Made by a program: the position numbers and the translations under genes. Source: Plasmodium brasilianum (lineage: Eukaryota; Apicomplexa; Aconoidasida; Haemosporida; Plasmodiidae). From it: a stretch of DNA of 64,000 nucleotides. Where the stretch lies: contig NC_090115.1 of assembly GCF_023973825.1 (NCBI RefSeq), positions 124,001 through 188,000 on the forward strand, given 5' to 3'. Positions 1 to 13,545 of this stretch are shown one piece after another. How positions within the stretch are numbered: the first letter of the stretch is position 1; each line of letters begins with the position of its first letter. The notes below the pieces were generated by a model. It searched no databases. It saw only the letters and a program-made list of their open reading frames with translations, and was not told the DNA's origin.

Positions 1-31
1 TTTATGTTTTCTGCATATAATTTTATATTCA

Positions 32-66
<35 letters not shown>

Positions 67-1490
67 GTATTTTAGTGATTCTTAATTTTTTGTCCATTTT
101 ATGTCATTATATAATAAATTTTGATTAAAAGAAATTTTTGTTAATTGTTCATTTATTAGTAATTATTATCCTAGTTATTCTATTTATGTATACGCTTATA
201 TATACGTATATGTTATATACGTATTATCTTACATTATCATATCTTTCCTGAATTAATTATATAAACATTTGCTTTTTTTCGGACTCTTCCAATATGTTTT
301 TAGTTAAACATCTGCTATGCATTTTTCTGATTTTGTTAAAATAAACCTACACATATTTAACTTGTATGAATAAGCTTTTTATATATATACTTGTCCAATT
401 ATGTTTAATTAGTAAATTTTACCATACCTTTAGTTTTTATTCCTTTTTTTTGTAAGGGTATTTATAAAATTGTAATTGAACTATTGACATAGCATATTCA
501 TGTTATTTAATGGTTAACCATGTTAATAATATATGTGCACCGTAAATATTATCAGATCATTTTGTGGTTACGGTGAGAAGGTATTCTTAATCTTCGTTCA
601 AGCATATTTTTATGATTTCTATTTTTTTTTTCAATAGTAAATGGGTTTTCCAAAAATTATGTACTTATGCATATATAGATATATAAATGTTTGTACACAT
701 TGCCCATTATTACAATCGAGCTAATTTTATAATCAATTTTTGCACTTAATTTACTATAGTACTTATTCAACAGTTTCGATTACTTTTTTTTTTTTTTTTT
801 CTCCTTCTTTAACTCTACTATTTAATCTAATATCTGTTGTACTCGGTTTACTGCTACTACGCTGTTCTAACTTTATTGATGATTACTATGTAACAGCTTA
901 TTATAATATTAAATTAGTATTAACACGAATTTCAAATCATTTTTTTTTTCCTTTTTTTTTTTTTTTCTTTTGGTTTTCACTTGAAAATAGAGAATTTTAA
1001 TAAGAACCTAATTTTGTATATTCTTAAAAAATATGTTTTATAAAAATCTGACTTCAAGCAAAATATAAATACAATAATATAAGGCAGTATTATGATAAAA
1101 TATATGTATTTTAAGGAGTATAAGTAAATGCAAATATACTCCACGAATACTAGACTCGTAAAATTATTACTTAATAAAATAGGTATTTTAGCGTTTAATT
1201 AATATGCCATCATCTTTACAACATTAATAAGGAATAAACAACTAATAACATGTACATATCAAATAAATTACCTATGCAAAAATAGATATAATTTATTATA
1301 TTTAATAAAAAGAAACGCAGTATTTTGTATTTTTTTGCAAATTTTAAAATATCTCTTTTTGTACTGTTTTTATGGATAATTTGTAAAAAGAAATTTAACT
1401 AGATATTTACAGAAAATTGCGTTTAGAGACATGATATTAATTAAGAATTATTATACTATTACAAGGAAAACATGAATACTGGAATAAAAT
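1..1490. other. AT-rich intergenic DNA
   Basis: I found no supportable gene. The stretch is dominated by T-runs (for example 39-66, 787-800 and 947-966) and TA-rich DNA. A plus-strand hydrophobic ORF at 740-1000 is mostly poly-T coding for Phe. The minus strand across about 800-900 reads as a short polar Ser/Lys-rich peptide and could be a relic, but it is too short to call. Confidence 0.6.
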
Positions 1491-1862
1491 ATGAGTTTAA
1501 ATGAATTTCATACGCACAAAATTTATAATTATATACATTTTATATACAATGATAACTTTGAGTATTGTTCAGGTAATACATGGGTTAAATAAGGAGCAAT
1601 AAGTAAACTCTATCGTTATATTTCAAATTTTTGAAAAAAAATATATAACCGAATAATAGGTGAATAGATCTTACTACTTATTTTTATCTGTTCAAATAAA
1701 ATTATTTCTTCCTTATGTGCCTCGTAATAGAGGAAAAAAAAAAAGGAATGGTTTCGTTAAATATTCAATACAAGACCAAGTTTATCATCATCCGAATTGA
1801 ATATACCAATACACAATATAATTAAAAGAAGTAAAAAAAAAAAAAAAAAAAGGAAAAATCAT
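1491..1862 (+). pseudogene. Coding relic, unrecognised
   Basis: One plus-strand frame reads like protein but is broken by stops. An ATG at 1491 opens 33 codons (starting MSLNEFHTHK, ending CSGNTWVK) closed by TAA at 1590. The same frame continues with GAISKLYRYISNF and then more stops. At 1764 it reopens with FNTRPSLSSSELNIPIHNII followed by a lysine run. Mixed amino-acid use, with Cys, Trp and charged residues, differs from the Ile/Phe/Tyr/Lys output of the surrounding AT-rich DNA. I cannot assign a family; an exported-protein remnant is one possibility. Confidence 0.3.
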
Positions 1863-2123
1863 ATTTTATTTAAAGGAGAAACATATAAGGAATAGATGCC
1901 TTTTTAAAAAAATATGTAAAAAATTTGTACTTTATACGGATCATAGATTGTAAAAAGTAGTGAAATTTCCTTCAAATATCTTACATTTATTATTCTATTT
2001 GAAAAGAGTTTAACTCAGGAATTCGACGAAATGGTACAGTGCAAAACTAATCGAAAGGGACTTAATAAATTTTTGCAAAAAAAAAAAAAAATTTCATTTT
2101 ATATAGAGGACCTTAAAAGGTGC

Positions 2124-2171
<48 letters not shown>

Positions 2172-3492
2172 TATGTTTGTGCTAAATTTTAAATAATTTA
2201 TTTTACAAAAAAAGGGTGCATTAAATGGATGTTTCTTCTTGTAAAAAATATATAAGACCCTAAATGTGTTATAATTCGTTATAACTAATGTTTTATGTTT
2301 ACCTTTTCTAAAAATAATTTGGTCACAGAGAACTATTAAAAATGGATGATATTATAAATGTGCATTTCACTTGTGCAAATAGGAATGGAAATTCTCAAAA
2401 GAGAAAATTTTTATATATATATATATTATAATATATATATATAATATTGCACAAAGAGTATGAAAATTTTTTTTTTTTTTTTTTTTTTTATTGAAGTTTC
2501 AATGAATATCACTAAGTTTTATATGTATCCTTATACATTGTTTATTAGCAACTGTAAAAGTTCCTAGTGCACTAATTTCTAATTATTAATTCCATATTAC
2601 ATTGAATTTTATTAGCTTCCTTCCACTTATTCCTTGATTATTTATATTTTAAAAAATTATATATAACTTAAATTAAGGCTAATACAAAAACTACCTCATT
2701 AGAATAGGGTAATTTTTAAAAATATATATTTTTTCCAGCTGTTATTTTTGCGTGCTAACGTACTATAACCCAATTAAAATTTTTTTTTTTTTTTAATTAT
2801 TTCACGTTTATACCGAATTTATAGTATGTATCAGAAAAGTACAAACTTTTATAAACAATTTATTATATGTAATACATACATGCATATATAATATATATAA
2901 TATTATATATATATATATATATTTATATACATACTTATATATATATCTATATATTTATTGTATACATATTTATAGTATACATTTTCAGAGACATGCTTTG
3001 CCATCCAAAAGTATTGAAAGAATAAGGATTTATGAATATAAACATTTTTATTTATTTTTTATGTCAAAATCCTAGTAAATATTAATTATTTTAATTAACG
3101 GAATTTTTATTCGAAGGAAATACCTTCTTAAATGCTTTTAAGTAATATGATGTTCCATCTATTACATTTTAATGTGCAATGATATATATATACATATATA
3201 CGTAAGTACATATTTCCTTTAAATAAAATATTTGGCAGTATTCTGTTTATTTAGAAGATAGTGAAGAAGAATTATAAACTGGTATACACTATTGTATGTT
3301 AATTCAAATTTTTTATATTAGAAAGTAATTTTAATGTATTAGTGAAATTGTCATATGGAAGATACAACATTAAGAGCACATTCTTTTTTATTAAAATTTT
3401 TACACTTTCTCCTATGATATGGACATGAATATATCCTTACGGTGTAAGATAATTAATTTAAATATATATAAATCTTTACCGTCTCGTCAATG

Positions 3493-3523
<31 letters not shown>

Positions 3524-4080
3524 GAATAATGATAATATGGGTAACAACTAAATTTAATATTAACTCTTCTGAATCTTGAATATAATTTAAAGGACGTATG
3601 TAACAAGTATCTATTTACTTCTCTTTTTATAAATTAACCCGTTAAAAAAAAACAAAGGTTTTAATATACTATTAAGTGAAAGTCCAACAATAAAGAATGA
3701 ACAACAAAAAAAAAAAATATTTAAAAAAAAATAAAAAAAGAGTAATAAAAATGTTGAAAAACAAATCATATTTCTCTCTCAAAAGTATATAAAATGAAAT
3801 AGTACATAATACTAATTGGGGGAAAGAACTTAATAAGTTTTAATACAAAATGATAATTTAAAAAAAAAATATATATATTATATTATACTACTTAATAATG
3901 AAAATTTTGAAAAAAAAAAATTTATACGTCGAAAAATGATAATAATATTGATAAGATAACGAATTCGGCAAGTCTTAAAGGTAATTTCGAAAATAAATAA
4001 AGTTCAATAAAACAAAATATTAATTCTGAAAATTTAAAAGGTTGATTTAAAACTTGCTGAAAACATAATGAACTTATTTG
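1863..4080. other. AT-rich spacer, no gene seen
   Basis: The spacer holds (TA)n tracts near 2130-2170 and 2880-2930 and poly-T runs at 2468-2489 and 3497-3523. Short lysine/asparagine-rich plus-strand stretches around 3690-3760 and 3930-4080 may be the upstream part of the next relic, but every frame is closed by frequent stops. Confidence 0.5.
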
Positions 4081-4089
4081 ATGATTTAA

Positions 4090-4306
4090 AAAAAAAAAAG
4101 AATAATACTGCAGAAAAAGTAGTTAATGCATTAAAATCTATGAATATTCTAAAGAAAGTCATGTAAATGCAGAAATATGCGAAGAAATACATTTTAATAA
4201 AATATATAACAAAATATAGAAACTATATTCTTGTCTCTATTTAAATATTTATGAAAAATTAATAAAATACTTAAAAGTTTCTACTAAATTAGCTAGTAAA
4301 ATATGA
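4090..4306 (+). pseudogene. Frameshifted coding relic, unrecognised
   Basis: Two overlapping plus-strand frames carry protein-like sequence. The first (to about 4168) includes NNTAEKVVNALKSMN. The second starts near 4133 and includes YEYSKESHVNAEICEEIHFN, then an in-frame TAG, then LYSCLYLNIYEKLIKYLKVS before a TGA at 4304. The switch of frame around 4133 suggests a small indel in an old gene. Helical, Cys-containing content would suit a Plasmodium exported or invasion-type protein, but no family is recognised. Confidence 0.3.
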
Positions 4307-6141
4307 ATAAAACGATAATTTAAATGGAGAAATATTTAAAAAAAGGACAATATTCAAATGTGTTCTGTTTTCTTTATCCAAAATTGTAGTCAGTGCTATC
4401 TTATTATGTTAATTTTTGAACCCATAATATTTGTAATTCTACTTCCCTATCGGAATTGTACTTTCACTTTAAATTATACAACTGCAAACGTTTACATAAA
4501 GGTACCCAACTTTTTAAGTTCCTAAAAAATTGTAAGGAACTCTTAAATAATTAGCTAAATTGGGTTTTACATTTATTTGCACTATTTTGAATATGCTTCT
4601 GAAATTTTATCCACTCAGTAAGAAATACATGTATTCACACATATATATGTACGTATGATGTATATTTTTTTTTTTTTTTTTAACTCTTATAAAATCCTAT
4701 CTATATAATATTGCACTCTCCCTAATATAAATATTCCATATTTGCATTTTGATTATTTACTTAAATTATTAATATATCATATTTATTCTAGGAAAATTTA
4801 CCCCTTTTTCTTACATGAATTTATGATTCTAATTTTTTTCATATGTGTATGAAAGATATGCCAACATTTAAATAATACGTTTTTCATTTCAATGCATATA
4901 TTTACTTTTCCACTATCCAATCTATAAAAAATATATTTAGCTATTCCAAATGTTATCATTTTATTTTATTTTGTTTTGTTTTATTCTTTTCTTTTCTGTA
5001 TTTAATTATTTTTGAAATTTTTCTTTTATTATTAGTTACAATAAATAAAATTTTTCGCCTTATGCAGACCCTTATAGATAGAAGGTATGCCTATATACAT
5101 ATTTATACGTATGTATATATATATATATGGTGTGCTAATTAAAATGAGCCTTTTTGAAAAAAAAAAAAAAAAAATCAATTAATAGCATGTTTTTTGTGAA
5201 AAACAAATATAAGTGATATATATTATATACATCTATGGGTTTATGTTCACAAATGCATATGCATGTACGTATGTGTATGTAAGAAAACTCCTTTTTGCCT
5301 GCAGCAATTTCTTTTAGAAGACCTTTTATTCCGTTTAGCTGTACATGACCAAAAATTTCTCTGATAAACATAATAATCAATAGTGTTTATAAAATATTAA
5401 TGGAAAAAAGGAATATATATATATAAGTTTTTCATAATATATAACTCCATTAAAATACGCAATCCTTCATTCTGTCATATAATGCCCGCACATAATATAT
5501 TGAACACGTGTGATATTATTATACCCCCACGTAACAATGAATCTTAAAAAGTGCATAAATGCAGCGCATGAAATTTCCTAAATAATTAGTACGTTTAAAC
5601 ATCTAACTCATGTATGTTAAACGCAACGTGCTAATCGTTACAACGACATTAATTTATGGTCAATCTAAAATACTTAGGGTACTTTAGAATATATATATAA
5701 TTCATTCACACATTTGTAATATGTTCTAATAAGCATAGAATGTTATACATAAAAAAAAAAAAAAAAAATGTATAATATTAACAATTTTAACATTTTTATA
5801 TCAGCGGAACGTGTAGCCATTTTTCACTAAAATTTACAAAAATGCTCAAACTTTTTGAGTCCCTTGTTAAGAGAAAATAAAACAAGAATTTATCATATAT
5901 ATAAGAGCAATTAGATTGTATAAATAAAAATAGCCACTCTAATGTTATTAAAGTATGTACAAATATATATCAATCTAATAATTCATTTTAAAAAAATTCT
6001 TTATTAAAACTTTTATGTCTATCCACACAAAAATTCAGTAACAAAATGTTATACACTACATATCGTTTGAACGTTAATAAAATGCCAAATGAAGGACAAA
6101 AAATAAAAGAAAAAAAAGGAGCGACAAAACAGCAATTCTTT

Positions 6142-6218
<77 letters not shown>

Positions 6219-8390
6219 GTATATGTGACACCCCTCAAAAGAACCTTCAAGTGGTTATTACATATAACAGAACAGATGCGTATTAAAGGAATAAAAAGGA
6301 TATATACAACAGTTTTATAATTAAAAATTTGTAAAAGGAGCTGTTATTAATACTTACTGTTAGAATATATATTAATCATGATTCTTCATTTTTGGTTACT
6401 TGTCTTCACTTATGTAATTATAACTAACCTTATGTTCATATAGCATCAAAACTACTTAATTCGTGAAAGTTTTTATCTGATATAAAATCTGAAATGTTCT
6501 CTAAAAAATCAGTGTCTCATAGTTCATATATGGCTGATTGTTATAATTTCCTATTGTCTCCCTTTTCCTTAAATAAAATACGGTACCATATTAATTAACT
6601 ATTCAATTATATAAATATTAAGGAGTATTATATCTTTTGATTAACATTATAACACTTCGTAAGTATGTTTATAAGTTCAGATTAATATTTTTTTTTTTTT
6701 TTCTTCTTTTTTTTTTTTTATTTTTCCCATAACTATGAGAAGGATTGATATGCTTCTTTAATATATATTAAAAGAAAAAACATATATGTCGTAATCGTTC
6801 CTTAGTCGTTCATGAGCATATTTTATTCTAAGTTTAATTTTACTTTGTATTTAGTTCACTCTGCAAAAAAAAAAAAAAAAAATATTTCTGCAATGTGTGA
6901 ACAACTTATCAAAATTATTCAAAACAACAACTATTCATCATGTCTTCCATTCCCCTCAGTTTAGCATATTTTATTTATAAAAATAAATATAAATATAGAT
7001 ATAATCAAAAATGCAATTAAAAATATAAATATAAATATAATTAAAAATACAATTAAAAATATAAATAAAAATATATATAATAATATAAATATACATTTTG
7101 GTTTATTTTGTAGATAAAATGGATATTATATGCCGATATAAAAACCAGAAAAAGCTTTAAAATTTACGTAAAAATTATGGGGAATTTTCACCTTCTTATT
7201 ATGTATACAGATAGGAAATATTTTTAAATTCTTTTATTTTAAAATTTTCTGTAAGTTAACAAATTATTTTAATTCATAAATTTTTACGTCATTCCAAGTT
7301 CTCATTTTATTTTTTTTTTTTTCTATCACCCATATATACATATACATATATATATACATGTAGCATCAGTTCGTTACGTATAACAGTTTTCTAGTCCCCT
7401 TCTTTGACCACTTCACTACGTTAACATACGACGAAAATATAAAACATGTACAAGCACTATAAAAAAAGTGCTACTTAAATAATTTAAAAGGTGCCCCTGA
7501 AATATCAGACGCGAATTTTCTATCATAAACATGATAGCGTTGAATGCCCTTTTTAACAGCTCATTCAACGTTTTGAGGTTTGCATTTTTTTTTTTTTTTT
7601 TTTTTTTTTTCTCTATTTCATTGTTCTATTTAATAAAAAATAAAGGTAAAAATAATTTATCATGATATTAATCAGTAATGCATGCCATGGTTTTCTCTTG
7701 TTAACAAGTTCAAACTAGTAACTCTTATTTTACATACTTTTATACATAAAAAAAAAATGCAAAAGTAAACGAAACATTAAGCACTAAGCATTAAAAACGT
7801 AAAAAATTAAACTTTAAACATTAAGCATGTAAATATGTGTATATGTGTACATGTCCACGTTAAATGGTTAAATTAATATTAAGCAAAAATCACGTACACT
7901 TGTAGAAAGGTACATTTTACTGTATCCAAAAGGAAAAAAGAATGAAGCAAAATAAAAGAATGACGCAATGTAAAAAACGAATTAAAACATAAGAATGAAA
8001 TAAAATTTATGAATGAAATAAAATTTATGAATGAAATAAAATATAACAATGAAATAAAATATGACAATGAAATAAAATATAACAATGAAATAAAATATGA
8101 CAATGAAATAAAATATAACAATGAAATAAAATGAAAAAAAAATGATATGAAAATGATATGAAAATAAAGAAAAAGAAAGTAAAATGAAGAAAAAGAAAGT
8201 AAAATGAAGAAAAAGAAAGAAAAATGGCGTAAATTGGAGTATAATAAAGTAACTTAGCGTATAATAGAGTATAATAAAGCAAAATGTCGTAAAATGAAGC
8301 AGAATAAAACATTCGCAATTACAGTTACATAATGATATCACGCGTCATATTGACACAAACGTGCGGTATATAAAACAATCCAAAAGGTAA

Positions 8391-8428
<38 letters not shown>

Positions 8429-8596
8429 GTGTTTGTATGTATATGTTGATATGTTCGTATGTGTGTACATATGAATATATACATGCACAGCATTTTATCA
8501 ATTACAAAAAACGAAACAGTAAAAACGGGCCTTTTTGAAAAAGGAAAAAAAAAAAAAAAGGCCGTTGTTATTTATTTTTTTTTTTTAATTTTTCTC
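4307..8596. other. AT-rich spacer with simple repeats
   Basis: No gene is supported. Contents include an A-run at 5158-5174, (TA)n at 6145-6220, a short inverted repeat at 7538-7570 and 18-bp and 15-bp minisatellites at about 7987-8220. ORFs here are short and derive from low-complexity DNA. The final 200 bases, after 8400, are (CA)n/(TA)n and an A-tract downstream of the hydrolase pseudogene. Confidence 0.5.
7987..8222. repeat. Minisatellite, 18-bp and 15-bp units
   Basis: The first part repeats an 18-bp unit of the form aaaatatracaatgaaat about seven times. The second part, from about 8160, repeats a 15-bp unit like aagaaaaagaaagtaaaatg. Several long minus-strand ORFs across it are products of the repeat, not genes. 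Confidence 0.8.
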
Positions 8597-9718
8597 TCAA
8601 GAATTGGTAATTTCCTCTTTTGGTAAATTATAAATCTAATCAGTAATTTTATTTAAAACATTTTCGTTACTCAGTTCACTTGTTAAAATATGATCCATAT
8701 CCTCTATTGTGTACAGTTCTTTATTTTTAAGTTTAAGTTTATCATAAAAAGATACAACAACTCCGTAATAACAAATGCAATCATTCCTTGAATGGATGAA
8801 CAATATAGGAATATCTTTAGTAAAATGTTCCATATCTTTATTTAAATTTTTCATTGCTCTTAATATTTCGTATACAAATCTGCATGTTACCCCACCTTTA
8901 AATCTAAATTTATCATATTTACACATATCTATAATATGTGGAAAACTTGAATAGTGAATTTCGGATACAGAACGTATTGTTGAAAGAATGGACGAAATTA
9001 TTCTTGTTACTGGCATATAAAATAATCCATATAAATAGGAACCTGGTGGTGCAATTTTCTTAAAGGAGGTCATTCCAGATAAAGATATACAACCCTTGAT
9101 ATTAAATTTTTTTATCTTATCTTCTCCTTATTTTCCTAATGATTGTTCTAATAATTGTAGTGTTCTAAGAACAATATTCCCACCCATTGAATGTCCAATT
9201 AGATATGTAGGAAGCATTTTCCCATTATTTATTTTATCTTCATTAGGAGAATCATTACTACTTGTTCTTGTCTTTTCACTTACACATACTGAGTCGTATA
9301 TTTTATTTATATATTGTATAACATCATTTACTAAATTATCAAATTCTTTTATATTTACTTGTAAATTTTTCCATCCATCAGATTGCCCATGACCTTGTAA
9401 GTCTAATCCATATACTGAATATCCATTCTTATTAAAATGTTCTATCCAGCTATCTTTATATATATAGTAATTATCACCATCTACTAGTATGGCCTTATCA
9501 TTACTTATAACCTGTACATTGTTTTTTAAAAATGTTAATCTTGCATATGATTATAAACCATGAACTAATATTATAATGCCTATAACATTTTTTACTAGCC
9601 ATTCATATGCTCTTGGTAATAATCCATCCTTATTAAAAAACGAATCAAGCATGGGCTTTCCATCTAACCTAAACACTGATGATCATAATTCTTCATTATG
9701 TAACTTATATTCATTCAT
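8597..9718 (-). pseudogene. PST-A / lysophospholipase-like alpha/beta hydrolase, four premature stops
   Basis: This reads as a single minus-strand frame of 374 codons from ATG at 9718 to TGA at 8597, with no frameshift. Known-family features are present: an early HGL motif (53-55), GLDLQGHGQSDGW, the nucleophile elbow GHSMGG with Ser177, an Asp313 in HSRNDC and His343 in EDMDHIL, so the Ser-Asp-His triad is intact. The family (PST-A, subtelomeric lysophospholipases, alpha/beta hydrolase fold) is thought to act on lysophospholipids. The frame is interrupted at codon 12 (TGA, 9683-9685), codon 56 (TAA, 9551-9553), codon 197 (TAA, 9128-9130) and codon 361 (TAG, 8636-8638, where a Trp codon is usual). 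The start is uncertain because an upstream exon could exist. Four substitutions and no indel suggest recent loss; sequencing error is unlikely at four sites. Confidence 0.85.
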
Positions 9719-10236
9719 GATAATAAACGAAAGAAAAAAAATTAATACATATTACAGTTTTGTTTACAAAAGAAAAGAAGCAAAATGGTAATTATATTTA
9801 CGTACATACACATATATAACGCCCACTTTTGTATATATTAATCTGTACATATTATATTATAAATATTATTCTGTGCATATTATATTATAAATATTATTTT
9901 GTAAATATTATTTAGCAAATGTTATTATGTAGATATTATTTTACGACATTAAAGAAAAAAAAAAAAAAAAAAAATGAACTCTTGATGTATTAACGATTAC
10001 CTTTTTTTTTCTTTTTTATAATTTTAAAAATCTACAGAAAAATCAGAAAATACAAAAAAAATGTAAAATCGTATTACAAATAAATGTTAAAGCTAAATTA
10101 AATTTAGCTCGAAATATAATGGCTGAGAAATTAAGTAAATCAAAATTCATTGTAAAATGTACAAAAAAAAAATGCTAAGTTTTGGGTACGTTCTCATATA
10201 TATACATACATATATGTATATATGTGTGTGTATATG

Positions 10237-10282
<46 letters not shown>

Positions 10283-11252
10283 CGTATCCGTGTATGAGTA
10301 CGTGCATATTTAGGTACATACGTACGCACGTCTGTACTTACGTACTTCTTCATTGATTAAATACAAATAAATTTTTAATATTCCTTTTCCTTAACTCGGA
10401 ATAAATTATAAAAATTAAGCATATTAAAAAATAATTTATCTCTTTTCATGCGTATTTAAAATGAAGTTTAACATAAGTAACATTTTTTTTTTTTTTTCCA
10501 TAAAATCGTTCCTCTTTTAGATTTAATTTTAAGTAGAAACATAATTATATTTCAATAAATACATTTTATATGTGCTGAACCTTTCTACATTTCTATACTA
10601 AATCGTACTTGCGTTCTTTTCTTTTTTTTGTAAATTAAAAATTATGAATTTTAAATAAAAATTTTATAATTAAAGCAAATAAGAGATCTTCTAGCTCTTT
10701 TTTTTTTTTTTTTTTTTTTTTTGAAAACAGCATTTCTTTTGCGTTCTAATATGCTCATATACGTAGGTATTCATGTTTAGGTATGTTATGACAAAAGCAC
10801 TAATTTAAGCCTGTAGTTATAGTGGTAGAATTAGTGTCTTAATAAAAAACTAAATTGCATCCTTGAACCTGCGTCTGTTCAGCGGTAAAACTCTTAAAGT
10901 AAAGAGGTGAAATTTTTAACCATTAATTATAATCATATTTTTATAAAATATATATATATATATATATATATACTATTTTACGAATCAATTAAAATCCTCG
11001 AAAATTACCATACTATATGTTTCTTAAAACATCAGAAAAAAAAAAAAAAAATTTCATTTCATTTATGTTTATTCATGTTGATATGCTTTTATAATACAGT
11101 AGCAGGAAGGAAAAAATTATTGACAATTATTTTTCAAAAATTAATGTCTTAATTTTTTTGAGAAAATAAATTAGCTCTTACATAAATAATATACCCTAAT
11201 TTCTGATCATCTGAATTTAAGACGAATTAATATAACGTCAATCATATATTAA

Positions 11253-11291
<39 letters not shown>

Positions 11292-11791
11292 TAATATTTA
11301 GGTATATTTAATTTCTCTGTTGCATTTAATTTTTAATTTTGTTGTCCTCCTCATTTCTTTTCTTTTGGTATACATATTTTATTAGCTACTTAAATGCACA
11401 AATGAAAAGCATTCTCTGTAGTATAATTTTTTTTATAAAAGCATAACATCCCATTCATACAAGTAGGTGTAAAGATGTTTTAAATATGGTGCGTTATAAA
11501 AAAATATGCACGCAATATTTTTACATATGATTAGAGTTCAACAAATTGTGAAAACGTTATACACCTTAGTTATTAAATTATTCAAATACTTTTAATATAA
11601 TTTATTAAGAGATATGCAATTTTTTTAAAATAAAATATTAACCGGTTAATGCATTTCAGCAAAATATACACAACATAGTAAGAATGTAATTTGCTATATA
11701 TTCGTACGTACGCTTATATTTGCACGTGTAAGTACATACTCCCATTACGGCTGTATATTTGTAATCAAGAAGTATATATTTTTTTATGCAC

Positions 11792-11843
<52 letters not shown>

Positions 11844-13514
11844 ATATATTAATTACAAACTTGTACAAAGCTTAGAAAGAGTGCGCTAAATAATTTTGCT
11901 CTTCAAATGAAATGATGGCACATTCATTCGGCAATATTACATAGAGTTAGTGAAAAATAATGTGCACCTTGTCAAATTGCTTGGCATCTCCGTTAAAATT
12001 TTCATTTAATTTGTTCAGATCATGTGATATAATTTTTAAAAAAATAATTACAAAAACAAATATATCTTTTTATATAAATAGCAATTGTATAATTGAAAAT
12101 TTTGGTATATGTACTACTATGAATAAATCAAAATTATCAAATATATTTTTTTTTTTTTTTAAATCGTTCTCAATTCTCATTTCTCATTTCTCAGTTCTCA
12201 ATTCTCATTTCTCAGTTCTCAATTCTCATTTCTCATACATAAAAGGATACCAATTATTTATATGACAGCGAAAATTATATTATATGTACCGTACTGAAAA
12301 TAGCATATATACCGTTTTGAAAATAGTATATTTACCTTATTGAAACCTCATCAAAATAGTGGTTTTCCATTTTTATGCATAAATGAACTTGAATATATTT
12401 TGTAAATGTTTTAATGTAATATGCGCAGGATACTATAAAACTTACAACTTTAACTAATAATTTTATATTCCTTGGTAAGGTGAGCCTGCTTTATTTTTTT
12501 TTTTTTTTTCTATTTAAAAGTATATATATCTTTGTATATGTACCCTTATGTCATATAATGTAAAAAACTAATAAGTCCACTTACTTTTACCATGCTAGTT
12601 AATATCCGAAGCATAAATTTTTTCAATCGTGTATACTTATATATATATATATACCTGTATATACATATATACATATGGGTATATTATATCTTTGTTTACT
12701 TTTTCCCTAACTGGTGTATAGTGCTTTACTTCGTTTATGTTTATCAGTGAAAACGAAAGTAGTAAAAATGCTTATGTATCCTAAATATTAATCATTTTGC
12801 CATAAACTTGGGTGACAATATATTTTTTTTTTTTTTTTTTTTTTCCCACCCCGTATGTATACAATAATACATACATATTTGGAATTACGCCAAAAGGTAA
12901 AATACTAAAATATGATTATATATATTTTTCTTAAAAACAAAGAATTTTGTAAAAACTTATAAACTTTTATTCTTCTTAACATTCTTAAATAGATATTTTG
13001 TATAAATTATTAATTTTATTATTTAAAATGTATATGCTTGGATTGTTATCCCTAATCATGGTATCCATATATTAATTTTGTTAACAGAAATAGAAAAAAA
13101 TTTACGAAATAAGAATGAATTGTTCATCAGTAAAAATGTATGAAGTGTTATTGTGCAAAATAGAAAGGCACGTTTCAGTTAAAAAAATAAAAATGAAAAA
13201 TACAAGGAAAATATAAGGTGTATTATATGAGATAAACGATATAAGATGTATGATATATGATATGTGATGTACGATATAAGATAAATGATAATAAAAGATA
13301 AAAGAGTAAAACAAATATTCCACACACATAGTAAAAAGGTAAAGCTGCGCAAAGTTATTCAGTATTCTTGATTTTTTAATGAGCGCTAAAAGGAAATGCC
13401 ACTATGGCTAATAAATGTACTTTCTTATATTTTATTCTCGTTCCTTTATCGTACGCCATTAAAATAACAAAACAAATAAATATGTATCTATATCTGTGTC
13501 TATATATATATGTA

Positions 13515-13545
<31 letters not shown>

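Noticed and set aside
10801..10906. tRNA-like stretch in the 10.8 kb region
   Set aside because: I could not form an acceptor stem, D-arm and T-arm in register. No tRNA or rRNA gene was found anywhere in the window.
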